Assembly: GCA_045537235.1 (NCBI GenBank)
Contig: JAZSPB010000156.1
Location: 124,001-188,000, forward strand
Reading direction: 5' to 3'
Length of the DNA stretch: 64,000 nucleotides
Source: RGIG8775 sp045537235
GTDB lineage: Bacteria; Bacillota; Clostridia; Oscillospirales; CAG-272
Shown here: positions 8,588 to 18,455 of the stretch, piece by piece
Layout of the letters: the number at the start of each line of letters is the position of its first letter
Numbering within the stretch: position 1 is the stretch's first letter
Position numbers and translations under genes: made by a program
Notes under the pieces: model-generated
The model's database searches: none
Seen by the model: the letters and a program-made list of their open reading frames with translations, nothing else
Told to the model about the DNA's origin: nothing

Positions 8588-9719
8588 GAATGACAAGCCA
8601 ATCCACACCGCCGACCCAAAAAAGAAACGGCACTCGGAAGATCGGATCCACCCGGTCGCCCTGATTCTTTTGGGCATTGCACTTCTCTCCTTGGTCATTA
8701 TCGTCATCGCCCGAAACAATATGGCATTTGCCGACTTTTTCAATAGCCATGTCAGTTCAAAAATCCGTGCGTTCTTGGCACTTCTTACCAATTGGATCCC
8801 CTTTTCGTTGGCTGAGCTTCTTATTCTTCTTCTCCCGTTTCTTCTCTTGGGAATCATTGTTTACGCCATCCGACGAAAAAGTAAAACTTGGCGCGGCGTT
8901 CTCTCTTATTTTGTCTCTTTGCTCTCCGCTGTCTCTGTTATTTTCTCTCTTTTTGCGCTCAGCTTTGGCGTGGGGTACTATGTCCCCTCACTGGATACAA
9001 AATTAAACCTGACCCAAGACAACGTCTCAACGGAAGACCTGCGAGACACGGCGCTTTGGCTATCCGAGGAAATTGCCACGCTCACACCCGATATCTATTT
9101 CACCTCCGACGGCTCCTCTGCCATGCCATACTCGCTCTCCGAGATGAATGATAAGCTGATGGACGCCTACCGCTCTCTTTGTGAAAAATACGGATTTCTT
9201 CAAAAGCTTAACAGTAACATCAAACCGGTCATGATCAGCGTCGGAATGTCCTATGCTCATCTTACCGGAATCTATACCTTTTTCACGGGAGAATCCAACC
9301 TCAACATCGATTTTCCGGATTATACCCTCCCGTTTACGGCAGCCCATGAGCTTGCCCATCAACGAGGAATCGCGAGGGAAAACGAGGCCAATTTTATCGC
9401 TTTTCTTGCGTGTGTCGAATCGGACGATCCTTATTTGCGATACAGCGGATACCTGAATCTGTACGAATATGTTGTCACCGCCCTGTATTCAGCCGATAAA
9501 GCCGTATACAAAAATGTCCGCTCCTATTTGCCCGAATGTGCCAACGGAGAGATGCGTGCCTATTCCGCATTCTATGACAAATACAGGAACTCCGAAGCGG
9601 GAAAGGTCAATAACGCAGTCAACAATGCCTATCTTCAAGCAAATGGAGCAACGGCGGGAACCAAAAGCTACGGAATGGTCGTTGATCTGGCCGTGGCTTA
9701 CTTTAGATCCACTGATTGA
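8577..9719 (+). CDS. DUF3810-family membrane protein with zincin-like HELAH motif
   Basis: 380 residues. Three hydrophobic helices in the first 130 residues, then an extracytoplasmic or cytoplasmic domain with TAAHELAHQRGIARENEANF. H257, E258 and H261 form an HExxH metal motif and a downstream Glu in the EANF segment is a plausible third ligand. This arrangement is typical of DUF3810 proteins, predicted membrane metallopeptidases with no established substrate. ATG 8577 follows AAAAAGGAGGA by 6 bases and overlaps the preceding pseudouridine synthase gene. The C-terminal part after about residue 330 is Asn/Ala-rich. Confidence 0.82.
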   Translation: MITENDKPIHTADPKKKRHSEDRIHPVALILLGIALLSLVIIVIARNNMAFADFFNSHVSSKIRAFLALLTNWIPFSLAELLILLLPFLLLGIIVYAIRRKSKTWRGVLSYFVSLLSAVSVIFSLFALSFGVGYYVPSLDTKLNLTQDNVSTEDLRDTALWLSEEIATLTPDIYFTSDGSSAMPYSLSEMNDKLMDAYRSLCEKYGFLQKLNSNIKPVMISVGMSYAHLTGIYTFFTGESNLNIDFPDYTLPFTAAHELAHQRGIARENEANFIAFLACVESDDPYLRYSGYLNLYEYVVTALYSADKAVYKNVRSYLPECANGEMRAYSAFYDKYRNSEAGKVNNAVNNAYLQANGATAGTKSYGMVVDLAVAYFRSTD

Positions 9720-9883
9720 TCAAGGTCAAGGAACCTTCCCTGCGTCGCCACCGTATACTGATAATGGAAAAGGTTTGATATGCCCAATATCGACAAAATT
9801 CTGCACAAAAGTCATTTTTGATTAAAAACATTGGTTTTTACGCAAAAAATATCCAAAAAACTATTTCTTTTTTACAAAATATA

Positions 9884-9892
9884 TGTTATAAT
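9884..9892 (+). promoter_or_regulatory. Extended -10 promoter of murA
   Basis: TG-T-TATAAT (9884-9892) 40 bases before the murA start. The -35 region is T-rich without a clear hexamer, which fits an extended -10 promoter. Confidence 0.55.
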
Positions 9893-9931
9893 TATGTTTG
9901 TATCAACAACTCTGAAAAAGGAGTGACCATC

Positions 9932-11236
9932 GTGATTGAAAATATTGAGTCTGTCCGCAAAGACAGAATTGTCATAAACGGAGGAAATCCTCTTTACGGC
10001 GATGTCTTCATCAACGGCATGAAAAACGCCGCTCTGCCGATTATTTTTGCCACCGTTCTTACCAAAAGCAAATGTGTGATCGAAAATCTCCCCGAGGTAA
10101 GCGATGTCGCGATCTCTTTGGAAATTCTTCGCGAAATGGGAGCCTCGGTCATCTACCAGTCCCCCACAACGGTAGAGATCGACACTTCCACTTTGGAATA
10201 CGGCGAGGCACCTTATGAGCTTGTGGGAAAGATGCGCGCCTCCACCTATTTGATCGGTGCGGAACTCGGTCGATTCGGCAAGGCACAGGTCGGCTGGCCC
10301 GGCGGATGTGATTTTGGTGTTCGCCCCATCGACCTTCACATAAAAGGCTTCGAAGCCCTTGGAGCCAACGTTTCTATTGAAAACGGTTACATCAATGCCT
10401 CAGCCGAAAACGGGCTTGTGGGCAATATGGTTTACTTTGACGTGGCATCGGTAGGCGCCACGGTCAATGTCATTCTCGCTTCGGTACTGGCCGACGGTAT
10501 GACCGTCATTGACAATGCCGCTCGCGAGCCTCACATCGTTGACTTGGCAAACTTTTTCAACACTTGCGGTGCTAACATCATGGGTGCCGGTACCAGTGTA
10601 ATTAAGATCCGCGGTGTCAAAGAGCTTCACGGATGCACCTATACCATCATTCCCGACATGATCGAGGCAGGTACCTTCATGGTTGCCGTTGCCGCAACGG
10701 GAGGCAAGGTCAACATTCAGAATGTCATTCCGAAGCATATGGAAACGGTTTCCACCAAGCTGTCGGAAATGGGCGTTGATATTGAAGAATATGACGATTC
10801 CATCACGGTAACCTCCACGGGAAAGACCAAGGGTGTGACGATCAAAACGCTTCCCTATCCCGGCTTCCCTACCGATATGCATCCCCAATTCACTGCGGCT
10901 CTTTGTTTCTCGGAAACACCGGGCTTTATATCCGAAGGTATTTGGGAAAATCGGTTCAAGTACACCGAGGAGCTTCGTAAAATGGGCGCCAATATTCGCG
11001 TAGACGGTAACACCGCAACCATCACGGGGGGCTCCAAGATCACGGGAGCACGCTTGAAAGCGGTAGACCTTCGCGGCGGTGCCGCAGTTCTTATTGCCGC
11101 TCTCGCCGCAGACGGAATTTCCGAGATCACGGGAATCGAGATCATTGAGCGCGGTTATTACGACATCGTCGGTAAATTCCGTGCTTTGGGCGCCGATATT
11201 GCCTACGATCCGTCCGAGTTGTCCACGGTTAACTAA
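9932..11236 (+). CDS. murA: UDP-N-acetylglucosamine 1-carboxyvinyltransferase (MurA)
   Basis: Transfers enolpyruvate from PEP to UDP-GlcNAc, the first committed step of peptidoglycan synthesis, in the cytoplasm. 434 residues with the two inside-out alpha/beta barrels of the family. NGMKNAALPIIFATVL is the N-terminal signature with the catalytic Lys-Asn pair; WPGGCDFGVRPIDLHIKGFEALGA carries the PEP-binding and fosfomycin-target Cys (C126). FPTDMHPQFTAAL and DLRGGAAVLIAAL are conserved. The start is GTG 9932, 8 bases after AAAAAGGAG; an upstream GTG overlaps that site. The N-terminus is about ten residues longer than in enteric MurA. Monocistronic by its promoter; the exporter genes follow 96 bases later. 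Confidence 0.97.
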   Translation: MIENIESVRKDRIVINGGNPLYGDVFINGMKNAALPIIFATVLTKSKCVIENLPEVSDVAISLEILREMGASVIYQSPTTVEIDTSTLEYGEAPYELVGKMRASTYLIGAELGRFGKAQVGWPGGCDFGVRPIDLHIKGFEALGANVSIENGYINASAENGLVGNMVYFDVASVGATVNVILASVLADGMTVIDNAAREPHIVDLANFFNTCGANIMGAGTSVIKIRGVKELHGCTYTIIPDMIEAGTFMVAVAATGGKVNIQNVIPKHMETVSTKLSEMGVDIEEYDDSITVTSTGKTKGVTIKTLPYPGFPTDMHPQFTAALCFSETPGFISEGIWENRFKYTEELRKMGANIRVDGNTATITGGSKITGARLKAVDLRGGAAVLIAALAADGISEITGIEIIERGYYDIVGKFRALGADIAYDPSELSTVN

Positions 11237-11332
11237 ATCCATGATATACGGGACTGTCGCAATGGTCTGCTACGGCAGATCGTCGGCGGTCCTGTTTTGT
11301 GAGTCACTAAAAAACGAAAGGACTGTTCTATT

Positions 11333-13066
11333 ATGAGATCCATTCTGAAGTACATGAGATCCTATAAAAAAGAGATCGTGCTGGCACCGCTTTTCAAGCT
11401 GCTGGAAGCGATCTTCGAGTTGTTTGTCCCCTTGGTCGTTGCCTCCATCATCGATGTAGGAATCCGTAAGGGCGACACGGGATATATCGTCAAGTGTTGC
11501 CTGATCATGCTGGCACTGGGCATTATCGGTCTTGTTTGCGCCATCAGTGCCCAATTTTTTGCCGCCCGTGCCGCTGTTGGTTTTTCCGCAAAGGTCAAGC
11601 AGGTACTCTTTGATCATATTCAAAAATTCTCATATACTGACCTTGACACGGTCGGAACCTCCTCGCTGATCACCAACATGACCAGCGACATCAACCAAGT
11701 GCAAACCGGGGTCAATCTGGTACTCCGTCTGTTTTTGCGTTCCCCCGTTATCGTTTTCGGTGCTATGATCATGGCCTTTACCATCGATCTCAAGGCGGCT
11801 ATTCCCTTTGCAGTACTCATTCCCGTGCTGTCGGCGGTGGTTTTTGGCATCATGCTGGCAAGCATTCCGTTATACAAAAAGGTGCAAAGCAAGCTGGACA
11901 AGCTTTTGGGAATCACGCGTGAAAATTTGAACGGAACTCGTGTTGTCCGCGCCTTCAATCGGCAAAATCAAGAAATTCACGAATTCCGCGAAGCCAATGA
12001 ACAGCTCAACGGCTTGCAAAAATTCGTGGGCATGATCTCGGCACTCATGAATCCGATAACCTTTATTATTGTGAATGCCGCAATCATCGTACTGATCCAC
12101 GGCGGCGCTCTGCAAGTCGATTCCGGCGCCATCTCGCAGGGAGAACTGATTGCCCTCTACAATTATATGACTCAAATATTGGTAGAACTTGTCAAGCTTG
12201 CCGGTTTGATCATCACCATCACCAAAGCCACCGCTTGCGGAAACCGTATCGGAGATGTTTTGAACAAGAAACCGGAAGCCGCACAACAACCCAAAAACAC
12301 GACGGACGTGACCAAGCCTTCGGCCATCACCTTCCGCAATGTGTCTATGACCTATCAAAACGCCGGTGCGGAATCCCTTGAAAAGGTCTCCTTTGAGATC
12401 GGTCACGGGCAGACCCTTGGTATCATCGGCTCTACCGGCTCGGGAAAATCCACTTTGGTCAATTTGATTCCCCGATTTTATCATGCCAACAAGGGCGAGA
12501 TCCTCATTGACGGCAAGGATATCGAAAGTTATTCCGAGCAAGATCTTCGCGACAAGATCGGAGTCGTTGCCCAAAGATCCGTCCTTTTCAAAGGTACCAT
12601 CCGTTCCAATTTGCAGTGGGGTGATGCTGCAGCCGATGACGGTGTGATCGATGAAGCGCTGAAAGCGGCACAAGCCTATGATTTCGTTATGCAAAAGGAC
12701 GGCGCCGTTGATGCCCCCGTTGAGCAAGGCGGAAAGAACTTCTCCGGCGGTCAACGCCAGCGCCTATGCATCGCCCGTGCACTGACCAAACGCCCCGAGA
12801 TCCTCATACTCGATGACAGCTCCTCCGCATTGGACTATGCAACCGATGCCAAGCTACGAACGGCTCTTCGCGAACTTCCCTATCATCCCACTACGGTCAT
12901 CGTATCCCAGCGAACAGCATCCATCATGCACGCTGACAAGATCGTAGTGCTTGATGACGGCGAGCCTGTGGGTGTCGGCACTCATGATGAACTGATGCAA
13001 AACTGTCCTGTATATATCGAGATATACAACTCTCAATTCACGGGAAGCGAGGGACAAAACAAATGA
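11333..13066 (+). CDS. Heterodimeric ABC exporter, subunit with degenerate catalytic site
   Basis: Half-transporter of a type IV ABC exporter: six N-terminal membrane helices (about 15-305), then an ATPase domain. Walker A is GSTGSGKS (366-373), the signature is FSGGQRQRL, and Walker B ends in LDDSSSALD, where D495 replaces the catalytic Glu. One noncanonical site of this kind is characteristic of heterodimeric exporters of the BmrCD and TM287/288 type; the partner gene overlaps by 4 bases and has the intact Glu. 577 residues; the start has AAAGGA upstream. Substrate unknown; a drug or peptide efflux role is generic. Confidence 0.93.
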   Translation: MRSILKYMRSYKKEIVLAPLFKLLEAIFELFVPLVVASIIDVGIRKGDTGYIVKCCLIMLALGIIGLVCAISAQFFAARAAVGFSAKVKQVLFDHIQKFSYTDLDTVGTSSLITNMTSDINQVQTGVNLVLRLFLRSPVIVFGAMIMAFTIDLKAAIPFAVLIPVLSAVVFGIMLASIPLYKKVQSKLDKLLGITRENLNGTRVVRAFNRQNQEIHEFREANEQLNGLQKFVGMISALMNPITFIIVNAAIIVLIHGGALQVDSGAISQGELIALYNYMTQILVELVKLAGLIITITKATACGNRIGDVLNKKPEAAQQPKNTTDVTKPSAITFRNVSMTYQNAGAESLEKVSFEIGHGQTLGIIGSTGSGKSTLVNLIPRFYHANKGEILIDGKDIESYSEQDLRDKIGVVAQRSVLFKGTIRSNLQWGDAAADDGVIDEALKAAQAYDFVMQKDGAVDAPVEQGGKNFSGGQRQRLCIARALTKRPEILILDDSSSALDYATDAKLRTALRELPYHPTTVIVSQRTASIMHADKIVVLDDGEPVGVGTHDELMQNCPVYIEIYNSQFTGSEGQNK

Positions 13067-14826
13067 AAAAGAAAAATGTCAAAAAAATGGACACGGGAAC
13101 CGTAAAAAAGTTACTGTCATACCTTCGTCCCCATATGATCTGGTTTGTTATTTCCCTGCTTTTAGCCGTGGTCGGTGTCGCTATGACACTGTACATTCCC
13201 ATTTTGATCGGCAATGCCATTGATCAAATTCCCGGTGCGGGAAGCGTAGCCCTTGACAAGGTCATTGCCGTTCTTATCAAGATCGCTGTTTGCATAGGCA
13301 TTGGTGCCGTTGCCCAATGGCTGATGAATGTCTGCAATAACAAAATCACATACGAGGTAGTTCGGAATATTCGCAATGAAGCATTTGAAAAACTGCAAAA
13401 GCTCCCTGTCCGCTACCTCGACTCCCATCGCACGGGTGAGACGGTCAGTAAGATCATCACCGATGTAGAGCAATTCGCAGACGGTCTTCTTATGGGCTTC
13501 ACCCAGTTCTTCACAGGCATTCTCACCATTGTGGGAACGCTGGGCTTTATGATTTCCATTAACCTTTCCATCACGCTTGTTGTGGTACTGGTTACGCCTC
13601 TTTCCCTCTTTGTGGCGGCTTTCATTGCCAAACGAACCCACTCCATGTTCACCGAGCAATCCAAGACTCGCGCCGAACAGACTGCTTTTATTGACGAGAT
13701 CATCAGCAATCAAAAAACCGTCAAAGCATTTAACCACGAGGACGAAGCAAGCGCAGAATTTGCCGATATCAACGAGCGACTTCGCAAATGCTCTTTGAAG
13801 GCGACCTTCTTCTCTTCCTTGACCAACCCATCCACCCGATTTGTCAACAGCATTGTTTACACGGGTGTAGCCTTGGCCGGTGCCCTTACTTGCCTCGGTG
13901 GCGGCGCGGCACTTTCCATCGGAAATCTAACCATTTTCCTAAGCTATGCCAACCAGTATACCAAGCCCTTCAACGAAATTTCGGGTGTGGTCACCGAATT
14001 GCAAAATGCCCTTGCCTGTGCCGCAAGAATCTTTGAACTGATCGACGAAGAACCGCTGACCCCCGACAAGGAAACCGCTATAACGATTTCCGGCTGTGAT
14101 AACGGCATCACCTTCTCCGATGTATCCTTCTCTTATGTTCCCGATCAAAAGCTGATCGAGCATCTAAACCTTAACGTCAAACGCGGTCAACGCATTGCCA
14201 TTGTCGGTCCCACGGGTTGCGGAAAGACTACATTGATCAATCTAATCATGCGCTTCTACGATGTATGCGACGGAAGCATCGCCATTGACGGCGCCGACAT
14301 TCGTGATATCACTCGTCACAGTCTCCGCGAATCCTTCGGCATGGTTCTACAAGACACTTGGCTGAGATCGGGCACCATCCGAGACAACATCATTATCGGA
14401 AAACCCGATGCCACCGATGAAGAGATGATCGCGGCGGCCAAGCTATCTCACGCTCACAGCTTCATCAAGCGACTTCCCAATGGCTATGACACCATCATTG
14501 GAGAAGGCGGCGGAATGCTTTCTCAAGGTCAAAAACAGCTTCTCTGTATCACTCGTGTCATGCTCCGTCTGCCCCCCTTGCTCATTCTCGACGAAGCGAC
14601 ATCCTCCATCGACACCCGAACCGAGATCCGCATCCAAAGTGCCTTCTCGGAAATGATGAAGGGGCGCACGTCCTTTATCGTCGCGCACCGACTCTCTACC
14701 ATCAAAGAGGCAGATATCATCCTTGTCATGAAAGATGGCAACATCATTGAGCAAGGCTCGCATGAACAGCTTCTCGCCGCAGGCGGATTCTATCATTCAT
14801 TGTATTACAGTCAGTTTGAACATTGA
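13063..14826 (+). CDS. Heterodimeric ABC exporter, catalytically complete subunit
   Basis: Partner of the preceding half-transporter, joined by an ATGA overlap. 587 residues: a basic N-terminus (MKKKNVKKMDTGTVKKLLSYL), six membrane helices to about residue 315 and an ATPase domain. Walker A is GPTGCGKT (382-389), the signature is LSQGQKQLL (Gln where LSGGQ has Gly), and Walker B is LLILDEATSSID with the catalytic Glu present, followed by the H-loop in IVAHRLSTIK. The Q in the signature is common in the consensus-Glu subunit's partner-facing motif. Transcription of the pair probably ends at the large hairpin repeat immediately downstream. Confidence 0.93.
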   Translation: MKKKNVKKMDTGTVKKLLSYLRPHMIWFVISLLLAVVGVAMTLYIPILIGNAIDQIPGAGSVALDKVIAVLIKIAVCIGIGAVAQWLMNVCNNKITYEVVRNIRNEAFEKLQKLPVRYLDSHRTGETVSKIITDVEQFADGLLMGFTQFFTGILTIVGTLGFMISINLSITLVVVLVTPLSLFVAAFIAKRTHSMFTEQSKTRAEQTAFIDEIISNQKTVKAFNHEDEASAEFADINERLRKCSLKATFFSSLTNPSTRFVNSIVYTGVALAGALTCLGGGAALSIGNLTIFLSYANQYTKPFNEISGVVTELQNALACAARIFELIDEEPLTPDKETAITISGCDNGITFSDVSFSYVPDQKLIEHLNLNVKRGQRIAIVGPTGCGKTTLINLIMRFYDVCDGSIAIDGADIRDITRHSLRESFGMVLQDTWLRSGTIRDNIIIGKPDATDEEMIAAAKLSHAHSFIKRLPNGYDTIIGEGGGMLSQGQKQLLCITRVMLRLPPLLILDEATSSIDTRTEIRIQSAFSEMMKGRTSFIVAHRLSTIKEADIILVMKDGNIIEQGSHEQLLAAGGFYHSLYYSQFEH

Positions 14827-14834
14827 CGGTTGAA

Positions 14835-15029
14835 GCGCCTGCGGGCGCAGAAGGTCGCTTTTTTGAAAAAAAGCTCCGCAAAAAACTTTTGTCGCTCGCT
14901 CTTATTATAGTTTGTGCAAACATAGCGTTATGCCGTAGTAGGCAGTGTGTTTGCGCTCACATTAACAAGGGCGTGTGATAAAGTTTTTGCGGAGCTTTTT
15001 TAGCAAATTTCGTCCTGCGGCCGCAGGCG
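14835..15029. repeat. Large intergenic hairpin repeat, copy A
   Basis: Between the convergent exporter and esterase genes. It opens with GCGCCTGCGGGCGC and contains a 38-base stretch at 14853-14890 that is identical in copies B and C. The arm AAGCTCCGCAAAAAACTTTT (14871-14890) pairs with AAAGTTTTTGCGGAGCTT (14980-14997). An inner arm with GCAAACATA (about 14916-14924) faces GTGTGTTTGC (about 14945-14954). It can act as a bidirectional terminator for both flanking genes. No ORF with translation signals lies inside. Confidence 0.8.
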
Positions 15030-15034
15030 TTTAA

Positions 15035-18000
15035 TTATTTCAAAACAACCGTTTTGGTATCGATCACCTTTCCGGACAGATCCGTTAAGGTCACCGTAAC
15101 CTCATCTCCACTCTTGGCGGTGATATCGGTTTCAATGATAAAGTTTCCGGCAGTCTCAAAGGTGGTTGTATATTCCTTTGTGACACCGTTAGCTTTGACG
15201 GTAACCTTGTGAGAAGTCTCGTTGTGTCCGAGTTCCCAAACTTCCACACATATCTTGCCGTCCACCGAGATATCTGCGCCGTGAATGTTGGCATCGGACA
15301 AGGTGGCAAGGAACGGGAAGGCAGGCTGGCTAATGCTGTTCTCAAGGTTGCCTCCCAAGGTATCAGGTGCCCCTGACACCGCATAAGAGTTGACATAAGA
15401 ATACTGAACTGCAACGGGATTCTTGATCGAGGTGGCGGTCACGACAACGGTATCTCCGACGATCGTCGCAGTGGCATCCACAAAGGTCTTGCCATTCGCA
15501 CTGATCTTGAAGCCTGTCAGTTTGGTGTCGCCGTCCTTGATCTTAAGACCGTCGCCAATGTGTGAGAAGTGAAGGATGACTCGGTCTCCGTCTACCTCCA
15601 TATACTCGTACATGGGACCGGTATATTCCGTCGTTCCTTCATAGTAGGTCTTGCCGTAAACAGTGGCGAGGATGGTCGCCGCCATACGGTTACCGACGGG
15701 CACCTTGGTTCCGGGATGAATGGTTCCACCCGTATCCTTGTCGTCAAAGGTTCCCTCGTATGCCGTAGAGATGACCTCCACATTGTTAAGACGTTTGGCG
15801 GTGTCGATCTGCACCTGGCGAATCTCGAAGAAGTTTCTTCCGCTACCCGCCGCGTACGGTGCCAACTGAACCAACATAATGGGAAGATTCTCATCTCTGA
15901 AATCCTCTCTCCATTGCTCGATCAAATCGTAAAGAATGTAGTTGTACTGTTGAGCGATTCTGGCATTGGGTTGAGACTCACCTTGGTACCACATCACACC
16001 GGCAACGGCATAGTTGGCAAGGGGACCTTGCATTGCGTTGTACAGACCGGTGGGAGCAAATCTTCTTCCTGTGCTTCCCTCGGTACCGTTGATAAGGGTA
16101 CCTGCCGCCTTGGTGGTTTTATAAATCTTTCCGAGACTCCAGTAAAAATCGTAATCCTGCCACAGCGTTCTTCCCTCACAGCCCCAGTTATTTCTGACAG
16201 AGGGGAGAATGGAAGGATCGTTGTAGATAAATTCTCTGTCCGAAGCAAACAGCCGCTCATAGTTAAGCCATGCTTGCGCGGAGCTACCGCCCTCGTAACA
16301 TTCGATAATTGCGACCGGCACTCCCAGCTCTGCTTGAATCTGATAAGCAGAAATATAGGCAATTGCGGAAACACCGGAAACATTGGAAGCCGTGACCTGT
16401 TTCCATGCGCCGTTGGTAACGTCCTTTTGAAGCTCATAGCTTGCCGTCACACCTATCTTAAAGCTTCTGACATCATAGTTTTTGGCACCCGAAACGATAT
16501 CCGCTGTGTCAAAAACACTGCTCATTTTAAGCTCCATATTGGACTGACCGCTACAATACCAAACCTCACCGATGCCCACATTCTTGAAGGTCTTTCCCGC
16601 CACTCCGTTCTTGACCAAGAGCGTCTTGCCGGATCCGCCTTCCATTTCGGGAAGCTCTAAATAAAATTCACCGTTGGCATCTACCACTGAACTTGCGGTA
16701 TATTGGTCGATCTCCGCCGTTATGGTATCACCGGGGGTTCCGCCCCAGCCCCAAATCGGCACTTTTTTATTTCTCTGCAAAACCATATCGTCCGCAAAAA
16801 TGGACGGAAGTATTACTCCAATATTGGTATTCAGCATAGCAAACTCCACCGTGAAATCATCAATATAAACTGTCTTGGGGAAATTGGTCGAAGAAGTTCC
16901 AAAGTTGATGAAGGGTCTTACGGGATAGTGTTCCTTGATACTTGCATCATCAAAGACCAACTCGGTTTTTGATAGAAAATCCTTGGTGATATCCATCTCA
17001 TATTCCACAAAAGTCCATTCACCCTCGTAAATATCATAAGAAGTGTAGGCCAACTGTGTTGTCTTCTTATCTCCCATCAATCCGATAGACGAACTCACGG
17101 GCTTTGCGGGATCTTTAAAGCCCTCCATCAAAACATAAGCCGAGATCTTGACAGTCTGACCGATATAAGGTGTCAGATCCTTTGGCATCAGATTGTTGAG
17201 CTTGACTCTGGCACCGAAATCTCCGTTGGCGTTGGGTTGGAAATTATAAAGCGCCATTGCTTTGTCTCCCGAATGTGACTGCCAATTAAGCGCACCGACC
17301 TGAAGTAAGGAATTGGCGTAATTTCCGCCCATTTTATACTCATTGGCCGCATCGGTCAGCTCCGCATAAGTGGAGGTCTTATACTGAGTAAAAGAAGCAT
17401 CGGCATTCTCAAAATCCTCGGTTTTATATACCGTATACTCGGGCACATAGGCATCCTTGTGAAGAGAGGCCTTTACATCATCCACGTAGAAGGTACTGCA
17501 AAGATCGGATGCAGGTGCATCGACAGCCGCCGCTACGTTTTGGTCGATCTTGACCGTAATCAAGCCGGCAGCGGTATTTTCAGCGGTAACCTTATAGAAC
17601 AAGGTGAGCTGATTCCATTCATTGGCTCGCAGCTCGAACTTGTGCGACTCAGCCGCTGTATCGTCGGAGCCTTCTTTGGAAACCGACATTCTGAACGCAG
17701 CATTCTCACCGATCGGCATAACGTATGCGGTGATCTTATAAGTCTTTCCGACATTTCTGGGGGTCATATACACCTCCAGAACATCCAAAACACCTACACC
17801 GCCATCAGCACTTGAAGATTCAACCTTGATGGATTGATCTTTTGTACGAATATAAGCCTTGTCAGTATTGATGCTGACCTTGGCAGCGGGATTTCCCGCC
17901 ACATAAAAGGGGTCGGGCTCCTTGTCGTCGCCGCCGGGAGCCGCTGTTTCAAATCCTTGTTCGGACTCCTCCGGATCGCTCTCACTCTCGCTCTCATTCG

Positions 18001-18112
18001 ACTCGGATTCGGTGACCTCATGGGTATCCGTCTCGGACTCCGTTTCTCCGCCGCAAGCGACAAAACTCAATAAAAGCGTGAATATCAAAAGAATGGATAA
18101 TAGCTTTTTCAT
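15035..18112 (-). CDS. Large secreted lipoprotein of the sialate O-acetylesterase (SASA) family
   Basis: Predicted to remove acetyl groups from glycans at the cell surface. 1025 residues. Lipoprotein signal with lipobox FVAC (C20), then a Ser/Glu-rich wall-spanning linker (21-65), two beta-rich CBM-like modules (about 70-225 and 235-430), then the SGNH esterase. It begins at FADDMVLQRNKKVPIWGWG, carries the nucleophile in CSGQSNMEL (S524), MWYQGESQPNA, and the catalytic His in TIHPGTKVPVGNR (H799). The C-terminal 150 residues are Ig-like beta domains. The order matches Clostridia and Bacteroidetes SASA enzymes, though the name does not prove sialate as substrate; acetylated xylan or other glycans are possible. 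It has its own consensus promoter and a GGAGGA site. Confidence 0.88.
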   Translation of the reverse strand: MKKLLSILLIFTLLLSFVACGGETESETDTHEVTESESNESESESDPEESEQGFETAAPGGDDKEPDPFYVAGNPAAKVSINTDKAYIRTKDQSIKVESSSADGGVGVLDVLEVYMTPRNVGKTYKITAYVMPIGENAAFRMSVSKEGSDDTAAESHKFELRANEWNQLTLFYKVTAENTAAGLITVKIDQNVAAAVDAPASDLCSTFYVDDVKASLHKDAYVPEYTVYKTEDFENADASFTQYKTSTYAELTDAANEYKMGGNYANSLLQVGALNWQSHSGDKAMALYNFQPNANGDFGARVKLNNLMPKDLTPYIGQTVKISAYVLMEGFKDPAKPVSSSIGLMGDKKTTQLAYTSYDIYEGEWTFVEYEMDITKDFLSKTELVFDDASIKEHYPVRPFINFGTSSTNFPKTVYIDDFTVEFAMLNTNIGVILPSIFADDMVLQRNKKVPIWGWGGTPGDTITAEIDQYTASSVVDANGEFYLELPEMEGGSGKTLLVKNGVAGKTFKNVGIGEVWYCSGQSNMELKMSSVFDTADIVSGAKNYDVRSFKIGVTASYELQKDVTNGAWKQVTASNVSGVSAIAYISAYQIQAELGVPVAIIECYEGGSSAQAWLNYERLFASDREFIYNDPSILPSVRNNWGCEGRTLWQDYDFYWSLGKIYKTTKAAGTLINGTEGSTGRRFAPTGLYNAMQGPLANYAVAGVMWYQGESQPNARIAQQYNYILYDLIEQWREDFRDENLPIMLVQLAPYAAGSGRNFFEIRQVQIDTAKRLNNVEVISTAYEGTFDDKDTGGTIHPGTKVPVGNRMAATILATVYGKTYYEGTTEYTGPMYEYMEVDGDRVILHFSHIGDGLKIKDGDTKLTGFKISANGKTFVDATATIVGDTVVVTATSIKNPVAVQYSYVNSYAVSGAPDTLGGNLENSISQPAFPFLATLSDANIHGADISVDGKICVEVWELGHNETSHKVTVKANGVTKEYTTTFETAGNFIIETDITAKSGDEVTVTLTDLSGKVIDTKTVVLK

Positions 18113-18141
18113 AAAGATTCCTCCACTATATAATTGTACTT

Positions 18142-18170
18142 ATTATAACATACGTCTCAAAAATATGCAA
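18142..18170 (-). promoter_or_regulatory. SigA promoter of the SASA lipoprotein gene
   Basis: On the minus strand TTGCAT (18170-18165), a 17-base spacer ending in TGT, then TATAAT (18147-18142), an extended -10. It lies 30 bases before the ATG. Confidence 0.8.
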
Positions 18171-18225
18171 TCGGTTTTGAAGTTTTTTGTATAACTTGCG
18201 AAAAATTTGTGCAAAAGAGCGAAAA

Positions 18226-18443
18226 GGGCGCCTGTGGGCGCGGGAGGTCGCTTTTTTGAAAAAAAGCTCCGCAAAAAACTTTTCTATTGCACCCTGCCGA
18301 ATTTGAGCGAACATACTGCCCCCTAATGGGTATCGCTATGTTCGCATAAACTACAATAAGGCGCAATAGAAAAGTTTTTGCGCACTTTCGAAGAAAGTGT
18401 GCTTTTCTTCAAAAAGCGACCTCCCCGCGCCCGCAGGCGCCCC
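18226..18443. repeat. Large intergenic hairpin repeat, copy B (most complete)
   Basis: A nearly continuous inverted repeat of about 218 bp. The outer arm (18226-18290) is matched by 18361-18443 apart from an extra mini-hairpin CACTTTCGAAGAAAGTG in the right arm. The inner arm GCGAACATA (18307-18315) pairs with TATGTTCGC (18336-18344). The shared 38-base stretch is 18246-18283. It lies 12 bases past the stop of the SigH-like gene and upstream of the SASA promoter. Confidence 0.85.
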
Positions 18444-18455
18444 GAAGAAAACTTT

